From NCBI GenBank assembly GCA_033032175.1, contig CM065321.1:16266501-16330500 (forward strand): a stretch of 64,000 nucleotides of DNA, given 5' to 3'. The translations under genes were made by a program, and so were the position numbers. The first letter of the stretch is position 1, and every line of letters starts with the position of its first letter. Source of the stretch: Saturnia japonica. Taxonomy: Eukaryota; Arthropoda; Insecta; Lepidoptera; Saturniidae. Below the pieces are notes generated by a model, which saw only the letters and a program-made list of their open reading frames with translations, made no database searches and had not been told where the DNA came from. Below, in pieces: positions 34,101 through 46,100 of this stretch.

Positions 34101-37100
34101 TTTGATGATTTATTTATTAGGTAACAACATACATATACATATGAAAATATATAGTTTTAGAATTCGTTTTGAAACATACAAAAATCTAAAATGAAAAATT
34201 GCACAAAAAATGATAAAATATATGACATTAAAATCTCTCGCGAACGCAAAATTTTGCTACGCGACCCCATTTTGGGGTCGCGACCCATAGTTTGTGGAGC
34301 CCAGGTTTAGATTAATAAATGGATGGTAATTGTTCTTTGTTTGACATAGTAAACTCATTAAATGTGATGTCAAAGAGTTTCGGACAATATTATAGTCAGT
34401 TTGGGCTTAGATAAGTAAGGTCTGAATGATCACGTCGTTCATAAAATTCAGGTTTCTGAAGTGATAAGATTCTTTTAAATTTAGACCTGCGTGCGCATAA
34501 TAGAACATAATATTAAAAAAATATAACCACTATTTACGCATTCTAATAATAATAATAATTTAATTTATATATATAGTTGTTATATGTATAGTTAGTTATT
34601 AGTTAAAATGCTCACTTAGTTTTTAGTATGCATCTGCATCTGGGAATGTATCTGTTTTTACCGGCAATTTTTAATGTTCTGTAATAATAGCACCCACATT
34701 TAAGAAAAAAGTGGACCAAGAGTCTATAGAATTGTGATTTTATTTTTTTTAAAATTGGACGGGAGTGAATAAAAAAGAAACAAATGATAATGAATATAAA
34801 ATAAACAAGACAAATTTTTAGCAAAAAAGAAAACCAGCCTCAATGGTTTTTAAGATTGCCCTGGTGTTCTGGTGTGCTGGTGGTGGTTCGAAGTTGAAGG
34901 GCCATTGCCAGTGAAATTATAATGGAACCACCCTTGAGGTATCACTTATCAAAAAAAAAAAAAAAAAAACAAATCATCAAAATCGGTTCATAAACAACGA
35001 AGTTATGGCTGAACAACAATAAAAAAAATACATTTTAATTGAGAAACTCCTCCTTTTTTTGAAGTTGTTTAAAAAAGAAGAAACAACAAGAAACGTAGTG
35101 ATAGCAAGATTTCGCATCTGCTTTAGTCGTTCGTAACGTCGCTGTTTTTCAGCCAAAGCATTTCGAATTTAGCCGGCAAACATTTCAATAACCACAATTA
35201 AAAAATTTACTCGTACTGACTTAATTGTTAACGTAGAGCGTAGGCGCCTGTATAAATTCTAAGAGACTTTCATGCCGACTTAATAGCAACGACCGTATAT
35301 TCGTGTACGGACTCCGCGTCGATCGACGTGAGTTCGAATCCCTGCAATGAGCCTGAGCGCCCGGTGAAGGAAAACATCGTGATGAATCTATAGAATGGTG
35401 GTAGGACATTTTCTTATGCCCTCCTGTCTAGCTACCACTCTTAAGTTAAAAATCTGTCGCCAAACACCAATATATATGTTCCGGCAGCTGCGCTTGAGAG
35501 TTAATCTTCCACTAGGCTTAGCGTGCTACCATCTTTTGCCACATTGCGCTAAACCTATAGAGACTTAAAAAAAAAACCACCTGCGATTGATTGTTGATCT
35601 ATTGGCGTTCCCTGTTATTTTTTAGGTTTTCTACTAGACAATTTTCTACCACTGATATTCTTTGTCTTTTGTTTTAATGCTGTAAATAATCTAAAGACGT
35701 TTCGATATCGGTGGCATAATTAAAAACTGTTTATATTTATTTTAAAATAAGTTATTATAATCTAAATGCAATTTGCCGCCCCGGCTTTTACCGTATCTAA
35801 AGTGAGCGGCCGGCCGAGTGTTTCTGAGATATAATACGCAAGCGCTTCGCACTCCATTAGAATTATGTATTTTCGTTTCTTACAGTTTGATGTTGGCGCA
35901 TTAGTATTTACAATGTTTCATCATGCTTAATCCGGTTGTTGGGTGGGTAGTAATATATATATTGATAGTTCATCGTATTTTAATATCCTAAACGTTGTTT
36001 AAAAATAGACACGGATGTTTATTCGACACATTTAAATTAATTCTAATGCGGATTTACTAATATTTTAAAATACAATTTACAGAATAAAAAATGGAATACA
36101 GTTTTATTTACTGTTTTTTTTTCAATTCCGTTAATAGATTTAGAATGTATATGCTGCAATAATTTGCTGGATTGACGTATACGGGTCGGGTGTGTATTGC
36201 GTTAAGAAATAACTCGATGGTAACCTCATAGATTTATATTATATCATAACTAGGGCTGTCACCACCCACATTGTTGTCATCGGAAAATAACTTAATAATC
36301 TCCGGGCATTTGGCCGAAATAAAATTTTCACCGGACGTTTAAAAATTGGTTTTAACCTAAATGAAAATAATCATTTTTCTTTTCTTTTTTTATTCATTTA
36401 AACAGCTTGTTTTCGATTTATTTTGTAATCTTTGACAACGTTGCGTTGACCTGTAATACAGTAAAACAAATAAAATACCCAGATAAATTTTTTTTATAAT
36501 GAACTGATTGTAGTGTTAGCCATAAGGGACCAGGAGCCTCAGACACATACACAGCTTCATCGTGGCTTGGTGGTAACATAATAATTTAAAAAACAATGTC
36601 TAAAGTAATGCCGCGTAATATGTAAATCATAGTATAATCAACTTTTAATTAAATAAGTCTACATTTTATATAAAAAAAATTTTTTTTGCTAAACACTTAA
36701 TCCTATTTTCGATGTCGTAAAAAGTGTCCGGGTTTCGTCCACACCTTTTCATAAACTCGTCCGGACGCTCCCCGCACGCTTTCGAAAGTAGGACAAATCC
36801 GGGAAAGCCCGAACAGTTGGCACCCCTAGTCATACTCATAACCTATAATACGTTATTTATCCTGAAATACTTTTAACCATATTTTATTAAACCGACTGCA
36901 ACGAAAGGTAACTCAATTCGAATGTATTTTTTATGTCATAACTTCTTAGTTTTTGAACCGATTTGGATGATTCTTTTTTTGATGGATAGAGGATACCTCA
37001 TTGGTAAACCTATTTTAATTTCATGGGTATTGGAATTTGAACTTCGAAGATACACAAGGAAACTCTTCAAAACACTTCATAAGTTGATTTTCTTTTTTGT

Positions 37101-40100
37101 TAAAAATTGTCTTGTTAAGTTTTAAATTTACACAGTGCTTATTTTTTAGTCATAGCGGTCGAGTTGTTTAGAGCGGCGGAATGTCTATTAGATGACCGTA
37201 GGTACGAAACCGTAGTTCTAAGTCAGTAAAATGTATTCACTTTATTAAAATTCCACTTCCGTCACGTTCATAACTCTTCCGTCGCGTCTGTTACACGATG
37301 TGCGCGTAACTCTCAATTTCTCAGTTTACTAAACGCGACAAGAGAATGTTAATATATACAAAGACAAAGGCGACGACAACTTATTAAAAGTTACGACACC
37401 GCCGATCCCATAAAGCCGTTATTGATTTATTATTTATTACAATCTTTGCGGATTAAATATATGGTTGCCAACCGTCTCGCGCGAGCAGGGATATACAGTC
37501 TCTTGGTTAGGCACGCAGGGGATAGTTATTTTTCCCCCTAGTAGTAAATCAGTGGTGGATAAAGCCTTGGATTAAATCAGCGAAGGATTGAGAGGTTTGG
37601 AGAATTATGTAAAAGGCCTCGTGAGAGTTCTTTAATAGTAGGTACTTGTTTACATAGAATATAACCTGTTCGATATTATAAATGTTTTTTAAATTTATTG
37701 TTATGTATTATCATTCACAGATTTGAGAAAAAATACTCATATCTAATGCAAATGAAACGTAAATTTTCATTATTTAAGAAATAAAGAGTCTTATATATTA
37801 ACTAGGTGTACTCGCGTCTCTGCTCGCGCGGACTATAGAATGCGGTAGGTTCAGAGCACGCGCGAATTGTTTTGCCCTCTCTTGCAACCATGGCACGGGT
37901 CGCAGACAGACATATGCTGTCGCTGCATTTCTTTTTAAGATCTACATTATGTAGTAACTTCATTAGTTAGATATATTATGGTTTACTCAGTGTGTGCCAT
38001 TTAAGCGCCCCAACAGCGTCCTTTTTCCTTTTTCCATATGTTACTTTATCTAACAAAATATATCTTATAACCTGGCCAGATGACATAGGTATGAATGAAA
38101 CAACCACAATGTATATCGGATAAGTGGTTTTCGCGTGAAAACAACATAAACGGACAGACAGACGAAGAGACTTTGAGTTTTATAATATGCATAGATACAT
38201 AAGTGTTGATAATTGATATTTGTTAATACTTGATTTCTTTAAAAGATCCTAGCTGCTGCTATACAATGAAACAAGACCGTTCCGTGATTATATTTTTATT
38301 GCGACTAATTTTACAGCTTAATAATTCTACCTAACTTCACTTCTTAACAACTGTAACTAACTTCATTGCTTGACAACCGTAACTAACTTTAACAATAAGA
38401 AATATGTTATAAGCGCGCTGTTTGTACTACTAATTATAGATAAATAAAAACCCTTTCTCTTACCAACTTTTCACTCATGCAATTATATTGCAAATTTTCT
38501 ATCTCCTATTATATATTTATTGTTTCTATATCGCATAACTCAGACCCATCCGACATTTGAATTGTATATTTCCATATATGTGACTTCTATATTTGGCAAC
38601 CCTAATTAGGCGGTCCTTGTTAGGTCCGAGTAGCTCTCAGCTGGTGTTAGTGCCGGGCACTTGTGTACTATATAATGCAGATTTAGTCAAAATAAAGTGG
38701 TAACAAATCATAGTTGAAATTGCCAGTTGGCCGTTAAATGTTATTTTTTTGTTAATCCGATTCTGCATGGAATTAAAATTATTTGTTTTATAAATAAAAT
38801 AAATAAACTGAAAGAAACTCAGTGTTAGATTTTAGATTTGTTGGTAAACAATAAGTTTTTAACAAAAAAGACAAGACAATTTTTAACAAAAAATGAAAAT
38901 TAACTTCAATAATTTTGAAGAGTTCCCTGGTGTATCTTCGAAATCGAAAGTCCAATGCTAATGAATTTAAAACGGGACCAGCCTTGAGGTATCCATTTTC
39001 AAAAGGAAAAAGAATCACCTAAATCGGTTCATGAACAAAAATACTTATCGTTCAACGTAGGTTCAGAATCCTTCAATGATATTATAGCACGATGGGTCGA
39101 CTATCTCTAATCGCCGTCTTGGCTAGCTAAAGACAACTGGGGAATGACCGGTGTATGGTAATGATGCTCCTGACCGCTTTCGGCCACAGCGACTGCCTCA
39201 ACTTCGAAGCCCGTGTGCAGCCAACTTCGTTCGTAAGGTGCGCGAACATAGTGAACATGTTAGAACACCATTTTCGGAAGTGTAATTGTTTGACGCAAGT
39301 GGTCGCGCTTTCAATTCATCGCGTCCGACATAAAGTGCATTACGTCGAAGGTCTTCAAAGGTTTTCGCATTAATCTTTACTTGAGCTCTCCACTTCTGTC
39401 GTTTTGCTGCCATTTTCTCCCATTACGAAAATTCTATGTCACACATCTTTGTATCTGAGGGGTTGTATATAAAGTAATCAAATGAAGGGATTTGTACCCG
39501 ACTGGACCGCGAGCACCATACACATGGTGACGAACTCTTCGTATTTCTTTGGAGATTTCTCTGTTCTTAGGTCAGTTCGACTGGTGGAATACCTCCACCT
39601 TACAGGAGAGTTCCCAGAGCTCCTTGGGGTAGGGGAGTTTAAGGCCGGGAACGCGTTAGTGGTACCTATGGTATGATTTATACCATCAGGCGGGTCGTAT
39701 GTATGTTTGTGACATTGGTTGTATAAAACCGAGACATATTTTTGGTTTGCCGCGTTTCGAGATCAGCCTGTGTTAGCCAGTTTCTGAGAAGCTTGAAGTT
39801 TGGCATGACAACAGCAACCAGAGATGGATTATTGATTTTTCGGTGGTGACCATAGTTTGTGCTCACTGTCTGGTAGTCTCGTCACTTTGTCGTGCTATTA
39901 TTTACACTGCGGACATTAAATGAGAGATAGAGTTTTGATTTCTTCGTGATCGCCGTTGTTTTTAGATTATATCGTACTAGTACCAGCCATCATGCCATCA
40001 CTTTCTTCTTCTTCTTCCTCTTCCTAACTTGGCAACCGGTCCTCTTTAATGAAGACCATTACTGCCTTTGTAGAGTGAATTATATTGTCAAGTGTTATGA

Positions 40101-43100
40101 CGACTCAGTAGCCTAACAAGATGGTGGCTCCCTTGTTAGAACTTTCTAGGGGATTTTTGTGGGATCTCGGAATGAATGCTTTCAGCTTATATTTATAATC
40201 CACCTCACTTATTTATGCACAAAACCAAACTATATCACGCAAAACGCCACCAATATTACATAATATAGGGTGAAAAACCTAAGTAAATGAATTTAAAATA
40301 ACAACCACAACATGCCACATATTGATCCCGCCAAAAACTCTGCCATCACTTTGTTGTTAAAAAACATTCAAATATTACGTATGCAACTGTTTACCAAATG
40401 TTTATTATCATTGACAGAATAGTATGCTATACTAAACGTATCTAATGTTTATTTATTTTGATTTAAAATATGTATTTTTTGTCGATGCATTTTAATGGAG
40501 CCCGTAACCGTAGTAGTTTTGTTATTAAAAAATAAGCCCACGCTAACTGTAGACTATTAAGGCATGCGAAGAAAAATCCATCAAATCTCTGAAAATACTC
40601 ATTTAAACTTGCACAGTTAAAGATCAAATGAAAACGGAACGTTTTATAAAAATCAAAATGTAAATATAAATTACAGAAACGTCCGAGATTATCTTTTGAG
40701 ATGTTAATAAGCATCGGCAATGAGAAGGGAAATGTTGAAACGAAACGCCGAACGGGGCAGCGCGGCTCTGACGCGGCGTGTTGAATCGCACGTCAAACAG
40801 TGAGATATGGCACAGCCGAAGGAGATCAGATCATACACTTCAATTGAATCCCTATAAATAAGTTTTTGGAGCAGATCTTGATGGTCATAACATGAATATA
40901 GCGTATTCTCGAGTTGAAAATCTGTCATGAAGCACCTGTATTTTCGGTAACTCCAGTTGAGAGCAAGTTCCTTCACTAAGTTTAGACTGATACCGTTTTG
41001 GAAAATTTGATACCTTTTAATTTATTTTTACAAGTACTGGAAACGACACCGTGCTTTTGTTATTTTATCTGTTTGAGTAATCTAAAGCAGTAGATTTATT
41101 CTCTGAACGCGTCTCCAACTCTAGAAAGTGACGTTTGTAATTAGTGATAGGGCACAGTGCAATATAAATAACGGTAATCTTCGAAGAATCCACAATCCAA
41201 CGTCATTCGACGATGTCATTCCGGCCTGCTGTAATGTCTTTTCATGTTATGTTACAAAGACTCCATGTTGTAGGAAGGAAGGGAACACACTGGTCGGAAG
41301 ACAGTACCCAAGCTTCATATAAAGATAACACAGTGAACTCTTTGTTTGTGCCGAGTTGGAGGTATACTGTAAAATTGTGGCTTTGGAGCCCAGCGGTGTG
41401 GTTTTATTATGAAAGGGAAAAGAACCAGCGCTAAACAAAAATAAAACGTGCTAATTGTATATGAAAATATCAAAAGTGTAGTGTACCTTCTGTTCTCCTT
41501 GGGCTATAGCCGACGGGATTAAACACGGACATGCAAAAAGAGGTTGGAGATATGACATAATCGTTCCTGATTCTGTCTAGATTTTAATTAATTTTGCAAA
41601 ACCCTCCGATGTTTATGCTTATTTATCTGCTATGGGCCGGCCAGAGACGCAAAACTTGATTTTACACTAATATTATAAAGCTTCAGATATTGTTTTTTTG
41701 TTTGTTTGTTTGAGCGCGCTAATCTCTGGAAGTCGGTCAGATTTCAACTTTTTTTTTTGTATTTTCTAGTCTACTAGCTGGCCCGCGCAACTTCGTCTGC
41801 GTAATGTAAGAGAGAGAGAGAAAAAAAAGTTAAAAAAGGGTAAAAAAGGGTTAAAGGTAAAAGGTTGAAGAGAGTGGGTCGTATTCACTGTATTATTACT
41901 ATTATTAGGTGCCACCCGCCTCCTACATTATTTTGCATAATAAAAATGCGCTCACGATACTTGATCATTATTTTGCTGCGGAGTTATTTTAAAACTGTGA
42001 TATCTTCTAAAATATTCATTTAAATCAATTACTGTACAAGGTAATTTTGTTCTAAAATAAATACTTATGATGAATAACGTATTTATTTCGATAAAATGTA
42101 TATATACATATGTATATAAAACAGCTTCGCAAATAATTTATTATTTTAGAACAAATTTTATTACCATAAAGAAGGTCATATTGAGTAAACCTTAAAAGAC
42201 AGCTATATGCTGTAGCGGACTTTTTTAGAACTTTTTAAGAAAAACCATTCCGTCACACATCATTGTTACTTAACTTTAACCATTTACGCAGCGCACGTAA
42301 TGGAAACATTCTTAAGGAATAAATTTTTCCCGTTTTTGCAACATTTTTCATTGATACTCCATTGGTCGTAGCGTCATGTTATGTAGCCTATAGCCTTCCT
42401 CGATAAATGGGCTATCCAACACTAAAATATTTTTTCTATTCGAACCAGTACTTCCCGAGATTAGCGTGTTCAACCAAACAAACAAATTCTTCAGGTTTAT
42501 AATATTAGTATAGATTTATTGGTGAAGCTACCTAGAGGTAGCTTCACGCTATGAACCTAAGGAACACATCAGTAGCCATGAACGTCAATTAATCTGACAT
42601 GCAAGTACGGGAGGTGAGAACAACGATAGACTAAATTTAACGCGGGTAAAACTACGAGGCACAGTTAGTGTTGGCGCGTGTTAATTATAAGACATTAAAT
42701 ATTTCCCGCTAAACCTACCACCTCATAACCACCCTCCACCCCTACTCCCCGCTCGCAAACAGTCCGTCTCGGAACGCAAGCGCATCGCCACGCGGACAAC
42801 GCCGCACGCTTTAAAGAGTGATATAGTGAACTTTGTACAATCGCCGTTAAAAATATAGCTTGGAAGGCCTTCGCCGCGAGTGACATGTAATTTAGTTTTG
42901 GAAGAAGAGCTATCGTCGAGTTATATTACACACGCTACGAGTCACCAATATTAACGCAGTGAGTTCCATATTTTACCCGCATCCCGCACCTGATATTTAA
43001 GGCCTCTTTCTAGCTACACCAGTTAGTTTATTATGTTCAAAGATATTCAAAGACATGATAAAATCGTAATTTTCAGCATAATAGAAAGTATTCCGTGACT

Positions 43101-46100
43101 GTTATCAACTGTTCCAATGCTAGATTCTAAGTTTAATGGCTTTAATATCAAATTCCTCTAGAAAATTTCTAGATGTCGTGGAGATGGGGTGCTGAAGTAT
43201 CGTGGGCTGAATGTCGCACCAATGTCTTGATACCTGAGGAACTTCTGTGTAGCGACGAAGCCACGGTTCTTTGGAAAGCTTGGACTTTTAAGACAAGGTG
43301 GAAGGTACAAGAATGTGCGGAACGGCACACCATACGGTGAACCAATCAGATTGAGTCTACTCTACGCGGGTCATTGCATGAGTGCTCTAGAAGTCCAGAT
43401 TAACGGCCGATCGACGCATATGGAGACATCATATCATGAGGCAAGTGTCAACGGCTCTCGAATACACTTCATGGCCTTGACCACTCTGTTAAGAGTGAAA
43501 CTAATAAAAGTAGAATAAATAACGATCATTTAGTATCATTTATTAACGATTAATATTGACGTGGTAAATATTGTAAACAATTGAAATAAACATACAATTC
43601 CTTATAAATTACTAATTATTATTTAATACATTATCCCATTAAACTAAAATTTAAGTAAGCACTACACTAGTTAATCAGAACAGAAACCTTGCGTTAGGTT
43701 CAATCAACCAATATACACAAACTTTGGAGAAGTTGTACAACGTTCTCTGCGAAAAAATATGCTTTTCTTTTATCCCGACCAAATGCCACCATCGCGTCGC
43801 CCCCTTTCGAGTGAAGGCGAACTCATTGGAAGCCACTTGCGGCCAAAAAAACCATCTACGTGTGATATAAATTCCTGAAGGTAACTCAGACACAAGTTTA
43901 TATTTTTGTAAAAGTGTTTACCCTTGTTAATATTTTTTATTAGACGATAAACTATATCAATCCATTCTGTTCTTTAATAATAATTTACCGCAAATAACAA
44001 GTGAAAGTTCATTTATAATGAAAGTTCACAAGTTATTGTGGTCTTGAGGCAGGAATATTTTGTATGGAATGGATATTTCTCATCCTAAATTACTGTCAAA
44101 TTTCATGTAAATAAAAAAAATTTGAGAAAGTAAACTTGCTGCCCGTTATAGAAATGTTAGATACAATTGTGGCATTAGTTTTGGGAGCGACTATTTTATC
44201 AATTTTTAGTACATAATTATAATAATACATCACGGACAGCAAATTGTTGGTAAAATAGTTTATTGACCCAAAAACGAGTCTTATAGCCGTGTGATAGAAA
44301 GATACAGTAATACTTGTCTTTAAAGAAATTAATTATAATCTCACAATATTGCAATTAAATAAACTTAAATCGGTTGTTTTTCGAACCAACTTTCGACTAA
44401 CGCTGTTAGCTGTGCTTTAAGGGTCTTTATAGTTTCATAGGGTTTTGTGGCAAGCACGAAGGCACCACAGACCAAATAAGGCACTATGTCGAAATGGTAA
44501 CCAGCGCGGAGTAAAGGAGTCAACACCGGAAGTTTGTTTTAAAATGTTTTTGTATGATACAAGTTAATCAGCTAACATAGTTTCAGTGAAGATAAACTAT
44601 AAGTGAGAAAGATGTCTATACAAGAAGTGTATGTCCATTGGTACATTCACAAATAAAATAAAATTTCAACATACTTGTTACGTAGATTGAACGACTTTAT
44701 ACTTATATATTTCTTATCGTGGCGCAGCGTTGAAATGTATACAACTAAGATATGGCAAACTATTGAATACTGCTGTCATCTTTGGGATGGATCAGCCAAA
44801 TATCAGTTGGCCGCTCTTGACTCTATTGAGCGCCGAGCTCGTCGACTTGTTGACGATGAAGCACTGATGACGGCAAAAATGCTCAGTCGAGAGCATCGAC
44901 ATGAGGTAGCTTGCCTCTCAGTGTTTTACACGTTACACTTTGGAGAGTGTGCACAGGAATTGCATGACTTAATTCCGCCTCACCCGTTCCACAATAGAAC
45001 AACCAGCGCCGTGAGGGTTACCACCCTTATGTTGTGGAAATTCGCCCGATTCGCACGAAGCGATTCGCTTCATCATTCATTACGCGAAAGGCAAAGGAGT
45101 GGAATTCAGTCCCGGCGTCTGTTTTCCCCGTCCACCTATAACTTGGGGCAGTCTTCAAGCAAAGAGTAAAGAGGCATTTAATGGGTAAGCGCGATACATC
45201 GTCGGCCTACTTACCATCAGGTAAGTTTGAGGCCAAGCGCATACCTTTATTACATTTTTTTTAAACAATCGTACGGGCCTCTTGATCTTAAGTGGTTACC
45301 TTAATCCATGGACGCGTGTAACAGCAGAGTCACCACAGGCGTGATCATAAAATTGAACCCGCTTCCAGGGAGCTCTGGAAACCCCACATGACTACATCAC
45401 AAGGTTATTTGGCTGCATTCTTCTGTTGGGTGGGGTATTTCACGTATGGGCTGCCGCAAATAAAGATAAATTTTCATATAGATAGCATTTTTCTAAATAC
45501 CTCAATGTTAGTTATTATTACCATTACTAGTTTGGATAATCATAGAACATAATCAACATTTTTTTCAATAGGCAACACCGTGTCTAGTGTAATCGAAGTT
45601 ATTGGTTAACAATATAAAATAATCCCCGAAACTAACTCACTACAAATAGTATTAACTTAGTTGTTTTCGTCAAAGCGTCGCGTCACAATCTCATACGCAT
45701 CTGTTCAAATAATATAGTGATGTTAACGAGTTCAATAGATTCACGTCTTTATTGTTCACGGGACGTGCATTTCAATTTACCGTTATATTCCTATTACGGT
45801 TACAAAATTACTTAATTATTTAAAGCAAGTTATAAATTCAATTCTACAATGTTGGTGTTAAGTATTAGATAATTTTAGTACCTACTACGTTGCTAGATAA
45901 AAGAAAGGACGCGAAAGATACGTCGATGTTTTAGAAATAGCAATGTTTTATAATTGCAAAACATCGATGTTATTCTGAACGATCCTTATCGATGTTTCCT
46001 TTGAAAGATTGGAAACAGCGCCCTCTATTTCAAGACTGACAAATTCGTATAAATGCAAACAGTTGTGATTGGGATTACAAAAATTATAATACACTAGGTC

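Noticed and set aside
36922..37125. 67-codon ORF
   Set aside because: It reads through a family D repeat that recurs four other times in the window, without frame conservation.
38624..38690. Second end of a TAGGGTTGCC-type MITE (GGCAACCCTAATTAGG near 38595)
   Set aside because: No opposite end at a reasonable distance and no flanking duplication.
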